From Pseudanabaena sp. SR411 (GTDB lineage Bacteria > Cyanobacteriota > Cyanobacteriia > Pseudanabaenales > Pseudanabaenaceae): a DNA stretch of 59,108 nt. This document shows, in pieces, positions 8,483-17,901 of this stretch (positions within the stretch are counted from its first letter, which is position 1; each line of letters starts with the position of its first letter). The stretch lies in NCBI RefSeq assembly GCF_002251945.1, contig NZ_NDHW01000189.1:1-59108 (forward strand), written 5' to 3'. The translations under genes and the position numbers were made by a program. The notes beneath the pieces are model-generated. The model saw nothing but the letters and a program-made list of their open reading frames with translations, was not told the DNA's origin and made no database searches.

Positions 8483-8890
8483 GTGAATTGGTTGCTTCAA
8501 TACTTTGGCAATATTAAGCTCCATAAATTGATTCTTTGGTGCTATCTAATTTGGTATTTAGTGATAGTCAATTTTTATTTTGACCCTACACCGAAGATAT
8601 GGATCAACTCACTTGGTATCAGTGCAGTAATTGGCACAGCATTATTCTTAGGCGTTTCTTCCAACGATACTGGTAATCGTAAATTAGATTATTGGCAAAT
8701 ATTTAGGCTCTATCTCACACCATTTTGTGTGTCTAGTTTTTCAGCATTAATTAAAGATCAAGGATTTATTATATTCATATCCCCCAATCCTCAAGAAACA
8801 ATGTGGGCGATATTAAGCTGTGTTGTTTTCCTGTTAGTTGTTTGGATAATTAAATTAGCTAATAGAGCAATTAACCCAGAAATTAGTTAA
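8483..8890 (+). CDS. Small integral membrane protein, unknown function
   Basis: A 135-residue hydrophobic protein beginning with GTG at 8483. About four membrane segments are visible: IWYLVIVNFYF (about 23-35), WINSLGISAVIGTALFLGV (about 41-59), a segment near FCVSSFSALI (about 80-90) and ILSCVVFLLVVWIIKLA (about 111-128). The first segment region LHKLILWCYLIW suggests an N-in topology. It is 5 bases from the cupin gene and may be translated with it. I do not recognise a family. Confidence 0.7.
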   Translation: MNWLLQYFGNIKLHKLILWCYLIWYLVIVNFYFDPTPKIWINSLGISAVIGTALFLGVSSNDTGNRKLDYWQIFRLYLTPFCVSSFSALIKDQGFIIFISPNPQETMWAILSCVVFLLVVWIIKLANRAINPEIS

Positions 8891-8936
8891 CTTGTGAGCT
8901 AAGCTCGTACAACATATTGCTTTCCAGTTTTAATCC

Positions 8937-9758
8937 ATGACTAATAATGCACAAATCCCTGTTGTTGTCTCAGGGGCGACAGGTAAAATGGGGCGCGAAA
9001 TAATCAAAGCGATCGCCCAAGCGCCAGATATGTATCTTGTAGGAGCGATCGGTCGCAAACACATCGGTGAAGATATCGGTGAAGTGGTTGGTATTGGTGA
9101 ATTAGAGATACCTGTGACTGACAACCTCGAAGTCGTGCTTGCCCAAGCCTCTCAAGAGTCGCAATTACCAGTAATGGTTGATGTCACACATCCCAGCATT
9201 ATTTACGACAATATTCGCTCAGCGATCGCCTATGGTGTGCGTCCTGTAGTTGGCACTACGGGCTTAAGCGAACAACAAATTGCCGATCTCGCCATTTTCG
9301 CAGACAAGGCAAGTACAGGCTGTATCATTGCCCCAAACTTTTCTGTCGGGGTGATTTTGATGCAACAGGCGGCGATCGCTGCTGCTAAATATTTCCAGCA
9401 TGTGGAAATTATCGAACTGCACCACAATCAAAAAGCCGATGCTCCGAGCGGCACGGCAATTAAAACCGCACAGATGCTCTCAGAACTAGGTCAATCCTTT
9501 AATCCTGCTCTTGTCGATGAAAAAGAACATCTCACGGGTGCAAGGGGCGCAACCTACGGTGAGAATATTCGCATTCATAGTGTGCGTGTACCGGGGGTAG
9601 TTGCGCGTCAAGAAGTGATTTTTGGGGCGATGGGTGAAACTCTCAAAATTGAGCATAATGCTAGCGATCGCACCTGTTACATGGCAGGTGTGTTGCTTTG
9701 TGTCCGCAAAGTCCTTGCGCTCAAGTCCCTTATTTACGGTTTAGAAAAATTACTATAA
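8937..9758 (+). CDS. dapB: 4-hydroxy-tetrahydrodipicolinate reductase
   Basis: A 273-residue NAD(P)H-dependent enzyme of the lysine and diaminopimelate pathway. The nucleotide-binding motif [12 protein letters not shown] is at residues 11-22. The substrate loop signature [15 protein letters not shown] (about residues 160-174) holds the catalytic His-His-Lys. The C-terminal region [13 protein letters not shown] closes the barrel. Length and order are normal. It is 46 bases from the preceding membrane protein gene and may have its own promoter. Confidence 0.96.
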   Translation: MTNNAQIPVVVSGATGKMGREIIKAIAQAPDMYLVGAIGRKHIGEDIGEVVGIGELEIPVTDNLEVVLAQASQESQLPVMVDVTHPSIIYDNIRSAIAYGVRPVVGTTGLSEQQIADLAIFADKASTGCIIAPNFSVGVILMQQAAIAAAKYFQHVEIIELHHNQKADAPSGTAIKTAQMLSELGQSFNPALVDEKEHLTGARGATYGENIRIHSVRVPGVVARQEVIFGAMGETLKIEHNASDRTCYMAGVLLCVRKVLALKSLIYGLEKLL

Positions 9759-9780
9759 AGTTCCACTGCATCTCGCGCAA

Positions 9781-9829
9781 TTGAACAATAAAAAAGCACT
9801 TGCAATGCAAGTGCTTTTTTATTGTTCAA
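9781..9829. terminator. Bidirectional triloop terminator between dapB and tRNA-Glu
   Basis: Perfect 23-base arms around an AAT loop (CTTGC-AAT-GCAAG), flanked by A and T runs on both sides. It separates the convergent dapB (plus) and tRNA-Glu (minus). Confidence 0.85.
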
Positions 9830-9832
9830 AAA

Positions 9833-9905
9833 TACCCCCAGGGGAATTCGAATCCCCGTCGCATCCGTGAAAGGGATGTGTCCTAGGCCTCTAGACGATG
9901 GGGGC
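9833..9905 (-). tRNA. tRNA-Glu (anticodon TTC)
   Basis: The minus strand folds as a 73-nt cloverleaf: acceptor GCCCCCA pairing with TGGGGGT (a G-U first pair), anticodon loop CTTTCAC with TTC, and T-arm GGGGA-TTCGAAT-TCCCC. The discriminator is A and no CCA is encoded. In cyanobacteria glutamyl-tRNA-Glu also feeds 5-aminolevulinate synthesis, which links it to the tetrapyrrole genes further along. Confidence 0.95.
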
Positions 9906-9975
9906 GTGTTCTTGACCTTTATTAAGATACATACATGACTGAATCTTTGTCAACACTTAAAGCAAACTTTTTTGT

Positions 9976-10018
9976 ATATAGGGAAAATCCAGCACTTCGT
10001 GCTGGATTTTCCCTATAT
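9976..10018. terminator. Triloop palindrome overlapping the Nudix gene end
   Basis: Perfect 20-base arms (ATATAGGGAAAATCCAGCAC) around a TTC loop. The stop codon of the minus-strand Nudix gene (10013-10015) falls in the right arm. Confidence 0.8.
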
Positions 10019-10441
10019 TTTGGGGCGAATACCATAGTTGCGATAGCGCCAATAATCTTGCAGAATTTGGGCATGGTCGAAACATAACTGGCTAGGTATT
10101 TCCCAAGCTGCAAAGCAACCAACAGACTTAGCATCATCATCAGCCTTTGGTTCGCCCACAGCTTCAGCCATATACACAGCACTAATCGTATGTAGACGCT
10201 CATCTCGACTAGGATCTGAATAAATGCCTAGCAGGTCGATTAACTCCACCTGTAGCCCTGTTTCTTCCTGAGCCTCTCGCCTTGCGGCATCTTCGAGATG
10301 TTCGCCATAATCGACAAATCCACCCACGATCGCCCAGCCATGAGGTGGATTTAGCCGCTCAATTAGGACAATCGGTTGATGGGGGCGATCGCGCAGGGCA
10401 ATGATGATATCAACCGTGGGAACAGGATTTCGATAGGTCAC
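10013..10441 (-). CDS. Nudix hydrolase
   Basis: A 142-residue pyrophosphohydrolase. The Nudix box is complete: [20 protein letters not shown] then ETGL (about residues 40-63), with all catalytic Glu residues of the REXXEE core. The family cleaves nucleoside diphosphates linked to another group; ADP-ribose or a related dinucleotide is possible, given the opening [20 protein letters not shown], but not shown. Start is the ATG at 10441. It is a single gene ending in a palindrome. Confidence 0.9.
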   Translation of the reverse strand: MTYRNPVPTVDIIIALRDRPHQPIVLIERLNPPHGWAIVGGFVDYGEHLEDAARREAQEETGLQVELIDLLGIYSDPSRDERLHTISAVYMAEAVGEPKADDDAKSVGCFAAWEIPSQLCFDHAQILQDYWRYRNYGIRPKI

Positions 10442-10477
10442 TGGATTAGTAATGTTGTTGTAAGTAATGAAAACCCC

Positions 10478-10516
10478 GATTATTGATGATGCGGCGAAGC
10501 CACATCATCAATAATC
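10478..10516. repeat. Triloop palindrome in the Nudix/response-regulator divergent gap
   Basis: Arms of 18 bases (GATTATTGATGATGCGGC and complement, one C-A mismatch) around a GAA loop. It lies between the divergent starts of the Nudix gene (10441) and the response regulator (10649), so it is not at a gene end. Confidence 0.75.
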
Positions 10517-10648
10517 AGTTCCCTATTTTACGGCGAAGCCTTAATGAATCAGCAAGCTCAACATTATTGTGAACTATAAGGTTTCTGACAGCGCTTTTCG
10601 CCATCTAGAGGGTAATTACAGCTACAAAAAACAGCTTGACACTGAGTT

Positions 10649-11494
10649 ATGATGCAATTTCATAATCCGAGAGCTATAGGCATTACTCGGCAGGAGAGTA
10701 TTTCTTTGATCCCAATCAGCATAGAAATTGTAGAAGGTAATCCGAATCTTGCCTCTCTCTTGGGTTGGCATTTGCAGCAGATTGGCTATTCGGTATTTCA
10801 GGCGGTGAGTTGTCAGCAAGCAAAGCTGGTATTTCAAAAACAGCAGCCGAGCTTGGTGATCTTAAGTACCGATCTGCCTGATGGGGATGGTATTGAGTTA
10901 TGTCGTTGGCTCCATAAGCAAAGAAGTTCCTTAATATTCGTGATTTCATCGCGCACCAATGAATCTGACATTGTGGAAGGTTTAAAGGCGGGTGCGGATG
11001 ACTATTTGACTAAGCCTTTTGGAATGCAAGAATTTTTGGCAAGGGTGGAGGCGTTGACCCGTAGATTACGCACATCTGCGCCCCCTGCTTGTTTGGACTA
11101 TGGTGTACTGAAGATCGATTTAGTGCAACGACAAGTGCGTTTAAAGGGAAATGCGATCGATTTAACGCCTCAAGAATTTAGTTTGCTCTATGTTCTCGCG
11201 CAATCAGAAGGCTTAGCTCTCAGTCGTGCGGAGCTTTTGCAGCGTGCTTGGCCAGATGAGATTAATAATCCGCGTACTGTAGATACGCATGTTTTATCGT
11301 TACGCAAAAAACTTGAGGTTGATCCGCAACAACCCAATTTAATCCAAACAGTACGCAATATTGGCTATCGCTTTAATCCTGAAGCGTTAATGCGATCGCC
11401 TTTGCGTCCTAATTCTCAAAATTTAAACAACTCAAATAGCGATCGCCCGCCACAATTCACGGCTCCACCCAGTCGGTCGTTTGCTAAATATTAG
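10649..11494 (+). CDS. OmpR-type response regulator transcription factor
   Basis: A 281-residue two-domain regulator. The receiver (about 23-138) has the phosphoacceptor Asp 75 in ILSTDLPDGDG, the switch Ser 100 and Lys 122 in DDYLTKPF. The acidic pair that binds magnesium is Glu 29-Gly 30 (IVEGNP) where most receivers have Glu/Asp-Asp, so phosphorylation may be weakened. The winged-helix DNA-binding domain (about 148-245) is complete, with TPQEFSLLYVLAQ and NPRTVDTHVLSLRKKLE. A 35-residue disordered tail follows. It converges with the hybrid kinase gene on the opposite strand; whether they are partners is unknown. Confidence 0.9.
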   Translation: MMQFHNPRAIGITRQESISLIPISIEIVEGNPNLASLLGWHLQQIGYSVFQAVSCQQAKLVFQKQQPSLVILSTDLPDGDGIELCRWLHKQRSSLIFVISSRTNESDIVEGLKAGADDYLTKPFGMQEFLARVEALTRRLRTSAPPACLDYGVLKIDLVQRQVRLKGNAIDLTPQEFSLLYVLAQSEGLALSRAELLQRAWPDEINNPRTVDTHVLSLRKKLEVDPQQPNLIQTVRNIGYRFNPEALMRSPLRPNSQNLNNSNSDRPPQFTAPPSRSFAKY

Positions 11495-11496
11495 TG

Positions 11497-11537
11497 CAAT
11501 AAACAACGGCGGCGCGAAGCGCCGCCGTTGTTTATTG
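11497..11537. terminator. Bidirectional triloop terminator
   Basis: Perfect 19-base arms (CAATAAACAACGGCGGCGC and complement) around a GAA loop, placed between the convergent response regulator (ends 11494) and hybrid kinase (ends 11546) genes. Confidence 0.85.
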
Positions 11538-11545
11538 GGGTATTT

Positions 11546-14530
11546 CTATTGGTCAGCAATTAGTAAAAAGCGAATATGTTCCATACTCTGCTCAGCACGA
11601 AGAGATTGTACTTGCTCTGCTAACTTGGTGCTAGCAATGATGACATCAGGTTGAGAGGCGATCGCACTGGCGCGTAAATCATCTTGAGGAGAGATTTTAG
11701 ATGGTAAGAAACCTTGATTTTGCAACATTTCCATCAATAGCTCGATCGAGCCGAAGTTATCTTCAACCACAAGAATCTTTTTGCCCGTAGAAGCCTTACT
11801 AGTCAGTAGAATCTCCACCTCGCGCATCAATAGAACCATGTCTAAAGGCTTAGTAATATAACTATCAATACCTAGATGACGACCTTTGTTTTTATCATCT
11901 AATACAGAAACAATGATAATCGGAATATCTAAGGTCGCAGGATCGGATTTGAGAATTGCGGCTACATCATAGCCACTAATACCCTCCATCACAATATCAA
12001 GGGTAATTAGGTCGGGACGACTTTCTCGCACTTTGGCGATCGCTTCTTGTCCGCTTCCTGCTTCGCGCACAGCATATCCTTTAGCTTCCAATTCCTGCCT
12101 GAGTAGGTTGCGGATGCTGGGATCATCATCAATGACAAGAATGTTCTTGGGATGATCAATCGCGCTTTGACCATCATTTTGAGTTTGACCATCAGAAACA
12201 ACTCTTTTCTTAAGTTGCTCGATGAGAATATCGAAATTAATGGAAGGAAGTTGTTCGGCTCCTGTACTAATTGGCAATGTGAAAGAGAATGTACTACCTT
12301 TACCAACTTCACTTTCTACCCAAATTTTGCCGCCATGATGAGCGACGATTTCCTTGGAAATTGGTAGTCCTAGCCCTGTGCCTTGGGGCTTATCCGTCAG
12401 CGTATCGCCAACCTGCTTAAACTTCTCAAATACCTTCGGCTGATCGGATTCCGAGATACCCACACCTTGATCGACGACACTGACCACAATAAATTGATTG
12501 TCTCGTCTAACTCGGCAGGTGATACAGCCTTGTTCAGTAAACTTCACAGCATTAGAAATGAGATTAATTACAACTTGGATCAGACGATCCTTATCTCCAT
12601 AGATGTCTGGCAAATCAGCTTCAATTTCTCGCACTGGCGCTAATCCCTTCTGCTCAAAGAGTGCTGAAGTTGCGGAGAAAGCTCGATCAATTACTTCGGT
12701 AATTGCCATTGGTTGCATATTCCATTGCATTTTACCCGCTTCGATTTTGGCAACATCTAGAACTTCATTAATTAGCTTGGTGAGGCGTGTTCCCTCAGAT
12801 ACAATAATTTCAATGTTTTCCGTAACTTGGCGCACACTTCGGTTCACTTTCTTGTCATCGGTCTGGATTAGAGGAAATATGGACTCTTCCAGCTTTTTCT
12901 GAATTAATTTAGCAAATCCCAGTACCGAAGTAAGTGGTGTTCGTAACTCATGGGATACTGTGGAAATGAAGTCTGTCTTCATCCGATCCACTTCTTTCTC
13001 GGCAGTAATATCGCGAATGAGAATTACCGTACCTAAATAATTTGTTCCCAAAGGAGTTTGTTCTGAGATATGTTCTTCGCCAAAGATCGAAGTAGCAACT
13101 GCTTTGCCAATACGACGATCAGGTAGAGAAAACTCTTCACTAAAGACTTGTTTGGGATTTTCTCTCGTATTTGTCACTAGATTAGTGATTTCTTCCGCTT
13201 TAAATATTTCTTTATAACTTGCAGCCTTAGAAATAGCTTTACTGCTGATACCGATCATGCCTGCAAGCGCTGGGTTAAATTGGGTAATTTGATCTTCGCT
13301 ATTAACTACCACCAATCCATCCACCATATTGTCGATAATTGCTTTGATCTCACTAGTACGCTGCTCGACTTTCTGCTCCAATGTCCGACTGTAATCAGCT
13401 AATTGTTCACCAGAAGCTTTAAGTTGTGAGGTCATTTGATTAAACGCGATCGCCAAAATCCCAATTTCATCTTCCGTTAGCACAGGTGCTTGTGAATCCA
13501 GATTACCTCCAGAAACTTGATTCGCAGCATCGGCGATCGCTAAAATTGGCTGAGAAATTCTTCGTGCAATCAAGTACACAGCTGTCAATAAGATACCAGC
13601 CGAACTTAATCCGATCAGTAAAATATCGCGAGCAAGGCGATCGGCTGGCTCAAAGGCTTCGGACTGTGATATTTCTGCAAGTAAAGCTAGATTGAGGTTG
13701 TCAATCCAAATATAACTGCCTAGCACAGGAACAGTTTTATAGTTTTTATACAGCCCTTCCCCATCTTTTCCTAAGGCGGCGGCGGCAATACCTTCACTTG
13801 TGATATCTTTGGCAAGTTGCTGATTATCTGCTCCTGCTCCTGAAATTAGAACGTTTTTAGCGGTCAATCTACCGACTAAGTAGGTTTCGCCACTAGCCCC
13901 TAATCCTGTACGTTCGCGAATGATATCATCTACCCCTTGCAAATCTAGATCAACTGCAACGACACCAATGCGATCGCCTGATTTATTAATTAAAGGAGCC
14001 GCAAAAGTCATCGCCGCCTTGCCTGAAATTGGCGATATATAGAAATTAGGAACAATAACGCGGGATTGGTCGCGAGTAAAGTAAGTAGTGGTATTGCCGA
14101 GAGGCTGATATTTTCCTTCTTTCTGTTTGTCGGTGGAAACAATTGTAATCCCATTATTAGTTAGGATCGAAATCTGACGAATATTTGGTTTGACTGAGGA
14201 TACATCCGCCATAAACTTTTGGAGAGATTCCACAGCCGATTTAAACTCTGGAGATTCGCGATCCTTCGTAAAAGTGATTTCAGAATTAACGAGGAGATCT
14301 GGTAACTGCGTCATCAAAATTACATCACGCCGTTGATTATCAACCCATTGATTTACTTGAGCTTCCTTTAGTGATGTGGCTACTGCGAGTCGGTCAATTA
14401 CGGATTTTCTCAGAGCGTCACGACTGCGCGTATTCGCACTTACAGCAACGACTAAAACTGTGACAATCGACAGAACCGAAAAATATGCCACAAGTTGTAG
14501 CAGCAAGCGTTTCTTAAATTGGTTGATCAT
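11546..14530 (-). CDS. Membrane hybrid histidine kinase (dCache-HAMP-PAS-HisKA-HATPase-REC-degenerate REC)
   Basis: A 994-residue sensor kinase. A first membrane helix (about 9-31) and a second (about 303-324) flank a periplasmic sensor of about 270 residues of the dCache type. HAMP (about 325-378), a coiled region and PAS (about 393-500) follow. HisKA has His 527 in [14 protein letters not shown], and the ATPase has the N box NLISNAVKF and the G boxes DQGVGIS and [11 protein letters not shown]. Receiver 1 (about 796-905) is intact with Asp 845. Receiver 2 (about 917-994) has Ser 967 at the phosphoacceptor position and ends before the usual lysine. The gene lies 63 bases after a periplasmic-binding-protein gene on the same strand. 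Confidence 0.92.
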   Translation of the reverse strand: MINQFKKRLLLQLVAYFSVLSIVTVLVVAVSANTRSRDALRKSVIDRLAVATSLKEAQVNQWVDNQRRDVILMTQLPDLLVNSEITFTKDRESPEFKSAVESLQKFMADVSSVKPNIRQISILTNNGITIVSTDKQKEGKYQPLGNTTTYFTRDQSRVIVPNFYISPISGKAAMTFAAPLINKSGDRIGVVAVDLDLQGVDDIIRERTGLGASGETYLVGRLTAKNVLISGAGADNQQLAKDITSEGIAAAALGKDGEGLYKNYKTVPVLGSYIWIDNLNLALLAEISQSEAFEPADRLARDILLIGLSSAGILLTAVYLIARRISQPILAIADAANQVSGGNLDSQAPVLTEDEIGILAIAFNQMTSQLKASGEQLADYSRTLEQKVEQRTSEIKAIIDNMVDGLVVVNSEDQITQFNPALAGMIGISSKAISKAASYKEIFKAEEITNLVTNTRENPKQVFSEEFSLPDRRIGKAVATSIFGEEHISEQTPLGTNYLGTVILIRDITAEKEVDRMKTDFISTVSHELRTPLTSVLGFAKLIQKKLEESIFPLIQTDDKKVNRSVRQVTENIEIIVSEGTRLTKLINEVLDVAKIEAGKMQWNMQPMAITEVIDRAFSATSALFEQKGLAPVREIEADLPDIYGDKDRLIQVVINLISNAVKFTEQGCITCRVRRDNQFIVVSVVDQGVGISESDQPKVFEKFKQVGDTLTDKPQGTGLGLPISKEIVAHHGGKIWVESEVGKGSTFSFTLPISTGAEQLPSINFDILIEQLKKRVVSDGQTQNDGQSAIDHPKNILVIDDDPSIRNLLRQELEAKGYAVREAGSGQEAIAKVRESRPDLITLDIVMEGISGYDVAAILKSDPATLDIPIIIVSVLDDKNKGRHLGIDSYITKPLDMVLLMREVEILLTSKASTGKKILVVEDNFGSIELLMEMLQNQGFLPSKISPQDDLRASAIASQPDVIIASTKLAEQVQSLRAEQSMEHIRFLLIADQ

Positions 14531-14593
14531 CTTCTATACTCACTTTACTAACGATTCTGAAGGGTATGATAGGCGCGCCACCTACCATCCAAA

Positions 14594-16003
14594 TCATTTC
14601 CACTGGGTGAAAATAGACTTAATTTGGGCGATCGCTTCATCGGCGGCTTGCTCAGGGGTACTCTTGCCTGTCGCCACTGATTTTATGGTTTTCCCCCATA
14701 TTTGCTTTGCGCCCACTTCCGAATAGGCAGGATTTTGGGCTGTATAAAAAGATTTCGTATTCTGGAATTGCTTTGTTGCTGCCAAGATGTGTGGGTCTTT
14801 GGAATCTTTATAGTAGGGGTCTTCCAATAATTTTGGCATGGTCGGGAAATATCTTCCTCCAGCACCCTTCAAATAGGTGAGCAAATTATCAGGTTGGATA
14901 ATGTGGGATAGCAAATTTTTAGCAAGTTCTTGCCTTGCTTTTTCCTTGGCAACATCATCCTTGTTGTCCGTAGGGTTAGTGGTCGCAAATATAACCGCCT
15001 GTTTCACCGCAACTAAATAGTTGAGAGGTTTCCCATCGGGGGCAAGCGGCCATTCTGTGGTCACTAATTTTTTGTTGTACACCTCCTGATCAAACTGTTG
15101 CGATGCAGGGATAGACAAGCCTGGGTTGGTGGTCATGAATGAATTGCGACTCAGAAATACTTGATTATTGTCAGCATCTGTCCATTGCACAGCAGTAGGC
15201 GGTACATGTTTACTCTTGTAAAATCCTGCATACTTTGTCAATGCAGCAATAACACCTTGGCGACTTTGAGTGCTATCAACTTTCAGTTGTCCATTGTCAT
15301 CCAGTAACTCGACCCCATAGGCAGTGAGGAACTGCTCAAACATGAAAATCACATCCGTACCTTCGGCAGACATGGGTAGTCCGATCCCATAGAGATCTTT
15401 TTTACCTTTGTTGTTAGCGCGTTCTTGTGCTGTTTCCCAAAATTTCCAAAAGCTATCCCAATCCTTAGGGATACTAGTGTCAGTCATTCCGACATCAACA
15501 AGGAGATCGCGCCAATAATGTAAACCTGCTGATAATTGGGCGATCGGGACAGCATAGTAAGCAGGCTTAGGATTGGCGCTATTTTTATAGGCGACAGCTT
15601 TGAGAGCGATCGGGCTAAATAGATTTTTAACAGGTTCAACAACGTCAGAAACATCTACTAATTTATTTTGCCATGCTAATTTTGGATAGAGGGCAAACTC
15701 GGCGGTATTACTAAATAAGATATCGGGTGGATTGCCGTTGTCGAGGGCATTTTCAGCATCACGGTTAATCGATCCATCATTATAAAAAGTGATCTCCACC
15801 TTGGTATTATTCTTTTTTTCCCACTCCGCTACAATTTGTGAAAGAGCCTCAGTCTCAGCAGGATAGAAGCTTTGAATCCACCAAACACGAAACTTAGAAC
15901 TTTTTTCAGGAGTTCGATAATTTAAGACTGTGGAATTACTACAGGCTGCCAAACCCAAACCTGCTAGAGACAGAGATAATTGATTAAACTGACGACGAAG
16001 CAT
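14594..16003 (-). CDS. Extracellular solute-binding lipoprotein (ABC sugar-binding family 1)
   Basis: A 469-residue periplasmic lipoprotein. The signal MLRRQFNQLSLSLAGLGLAA ends at Cys 21 (lipobox LAAC). The mature part has the family 1 features WWIQSFYPAETEALSQIVAE near the start and a two-lobe layout with LPMSAEGTD and FLSRNSFMTTNPGLSIP segments. It would bind a sugar or related solute. No permease or ATPase genes are adjacent; the next gene on the strand is the hybrid kinase. It may work with a permease elsewhere, or present ligand to the kinase. Confidence 0.88.
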   Translation of the reverse strand: MLRRQFNQLSLSLAGLGLAACSNSTVLNYRTPEKSSKFRVWWIQSFYPAETEALSQIVAEWEKKNNTKVEITFYNDGSINRDAENALDNGNPPDILFSNTAEFALYPKLAWQNKLVDVSDVVEPVKNLFSPIALKAVAYKNSANPKPAYYAVPIAQLSAGLHYWRDLLVDVGMTDTSIPKDWDSFWKFWETAQERANNKGKKDLYGIGLPMSAEGTDVIFMFEQFLTAYGVELLDDNGQLKVDSTQSRQGVIAALTKYAGFYKSKHVPPTAVQWTDADNNQVFLSRNSFMTTNPGLSIPASQQFDQEVYNKKLVTTEWPLAPDGKPLNYLVAVKQAVIFATTNPTDNKDDVAKEKARQELAKNLLSHIIQPDNLLTYLKGAGGRYFPTMPKLLEDPYYKDSKDPHILAATKQFQNTKSFYTAQNPAYSEVGAKQIWGKTIKSVATGKSTPEQAADEAIAQIKSIFTQWK

Positions 16004-16044
16004 AGGTTTTTAAGATAAAAAGCAAGCAAAACTGGAAATCTCAG

Positions 16045-16085
16045 AATGCAATATAAACATTGCTTGGCAACGCTTATATTGCATT
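16045..16085. terminator. Imperfect triloop hairpin after the HAD gene
   Basis: Arms AATGCAATATAA...GC and complement with two mismatches around a TTG loop (ATTGC-TTG-GCAAC). It sits at the stop of the HAD gene (16086) and upstream of the binding-protein gene. Confidence 0.65.
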
Positions 16086-16763
16086 TTATATGACTAGTTC
16101 AACTAGGTCTGGGAGAACTATTGTCCCTACGGGAAAGGGATCAGTTTTAGGATATTGCATCACCCTGCCTATAAATTTTACACCCGCAGCGATCGCCCCT
16201 TCATAATCAGCGATCGCATCGCCAACCATCAATACGCGATCGGGCGCAAAATCATATTTCGACAAAATATCCTGAATAATGTCTCCTTTTTGGGCTGGAG
16301 AACCATGTACAGACACAAAATAATGGCTCATCTTCCGACGTGACACAATCCTTTTTAACTCTTGATCGGGAGTTCCTGAAGCAACAAATAGGGGAGTGGA
16401 TTGATAATTATTTTCTAAAAGCTCGTAGGCTCCTAACACGTAAACAGCATCCACCACTGCATCTTCGACATATTGCGAAAACAGATTTCCCAGTCTCAGT
16501 TCCTCTTCATTGGTTAAGACTTTCCCAAGTAAAACCTCATGATAATACCGAAACTTATCAAATCTGGATACGCCTCCATGAAGTAGATGATAGGCTTTTA
16601 CCTGCTCGACAATGCGATCGCCATATTCTGCGTATAAAGCACCAAAAGCCTGCGTTTTGACATCCACTGACTCTACAAGGACTCCATCAAAATCAAACAC
16701 GATCGCATCATATTTTTTAGGGATGCTTTTAGTCATGATTTCGGTCATGGTATTTTGAATCAC
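16086..16763 (-). CDS. HAD-superfamily phosphatase
   Basis: A 225-residue haloacid-dehalogenase hydrolase with a helical cap. Motif I is FDFDGVLVES (Asp nucleophile about residue 23), motif II is VASGTP, and motif IV is MVGDAIADYEGAIAAGV with the metal aspartates. The GTG at 16763 overlaps the stop of the dehydrogenase gene upstream by 4 bases (GTGA); the ATG codons at 16748 and 16733 are alternative starts. The coupling implies a joint pathway: a phosphorylated 2-hydroxy or 2-keto acid may be oxidised and dephosphorylated. Exact substrate unknown. Confidence 0.87.
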   Translation of the reverse strand: MIQNTMTEIMTKSIPKKYDAIVFDFDGVLVESVDVKTQAFGALYAEYGDRIVEQVKAYHLLHGGVSRFDKFRYYHEVLLGKVLTNEEELRLGNLFSQYVEDAVVDAVYVLGAYELLENNYQSTPLFVASGTPDQELKRIVSRRKMSHYFVSVHGSPAQKGDIIQDILSKYDFAPDRVLMVGDAIADYEGAIAAGVKFIGRVMQYPKTDPFPVGTIVLPDLVELVI

Positions 16764-17701
16764 TTAGCTAAACCTAGATTTACGAGGCTATCAAATAGAT
16801 TTTGAGAAGCTTCTTGTTCCATCTGGGTTCGGGCTTCTTTAGCATAGGAACCCATATGGGGAGTTAAAATAACTTGAGGCAAGGCACAGAGTTTTCCAGA
16901 ATATGGCTCTTCTTCAAACACATCAAGGGCTGCACCTGACAAATGCCCAGAAACTAGCGCCTCATACAAAGCTTCTTCATCAACTAGCCCCCCTCTCGAA
17001 GTATTAATTAAAATACTACCTGCTTGCATTTTATTAATAAAGTTACGATCAACTAAATGATGATTGTCTTGGTTATAGGGAACGTGGATCGTGATTACAG
17101 TTGAACGGGCGATAAATTCATCTAAAGATGGGATGCAAACGGTATCAGCAAATAGCGAATCATCACGGAAAATGTCATAGGCGATTCTCTTTGTCCCAAA
17201 AGTTTTTAACAACTGCCCTACGCGATTGCCAACTCTCCCATAGCCCAACAGTCCCACCACTTGAGAAGCCAGTAATTTGCCCATGAGAGGCTTCCATGTA
17301 CCTTCACGCAAAATGCGATCGGCTTCTGACGTGCGTCTCAAAAGGGAGAGGATCAGGCTCACTGTTAACTCAGCCACAGCAATTACAGGAGCTGTAGGGG
17401 TAATATGAACTGGAATTCCCAATTCTTGAGCCACCACGAGATCGACACTATCGGTTCCAATACCACAACGTGAAATTACTTTTAGAGATTTAGTTGAGCT
17501 TAAAACATTACGAGTCAGAGGTTCAACACCTGCGATCATGCCCACAATAGCATCATCACTGAGTAGCTCTAGGACTTCTGTTTCTTTGAGCTTTCTACCA
17601 TAGGGATTTAAAATAATTTCAAAGCCTTGAGCTTGGAGACTTTGCAATACCTGATTATTTTTTACATCAAAAGAAGAAGTACTGATCAGTAGTTTAGGCA
17701 T
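16760..17701 (-). CDS. D-2-hydroxyacid dehydrogenase (phosphoglycerate-dehydrogenase-like, no ACT domain)
   Basis: A 313-residue NAD-dependent dehydrogenase. The Rossmann motif is GLLGYGRVGNRVGQLL (about residues 150-165). The catalytic Arg lies in INTSRGGLVDEE, the Glu in ALDVFEEEP and the His in LTPHMGSYAKEA, so the triad is complete. It lacks the ACT regulatory domain of the about 525-residue SerA that cyanobacteria use for serine, so it is probably not the housekeeping enzyme. It overlaps the HAD gene by 4 bases and both probably share an operon. The gap 17702-17901 holds no gene. Confidence 0.88.
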   Translation of the reverse strand: MPKLLISTSSFDVKNNQVLQSLQAQGFEIILNPYGRKLKETEVLELLSDDAIVGMIAGVEPLTRNVLSSTKSLKVISRCGIGTDSVDLVVAQELGIPVHITPTAPVIAVAELTVSLILSLLRRTSEADRILREGTWKPLMGKLLASQVVGLLGYGRVGNRVGQLLKTFGTKRIAYDIFRDDSLFADTVCIPSLDEFIARSTVITIHVPYNQDNHHLVDRNFINKMQAGSILINTSRGGLVDEEALYEALVSGHLSGAALDVFEEEPYSGKLCALPQVILTPHMGSYAKEARTQMEQEASQNLFDSLVNLGLAK

Positions 17702-17901
17702 GTTTTTATCGCTTCCTAGATTGACCTTATCAATTCTGTCAAGAATTCCTCAGTAAGTCTACATAACTATGGCTGATATATTCAATTATTTTTCGTGCAA
17801 AGATTAGATTAAATTGATGTTTTTTGTTTATTTAGTTAGCATGAAAATAGGCTTAAAACTAATTAAAGCTATTGGTATATAGATGAGACTAAACATAGAG
17901 A

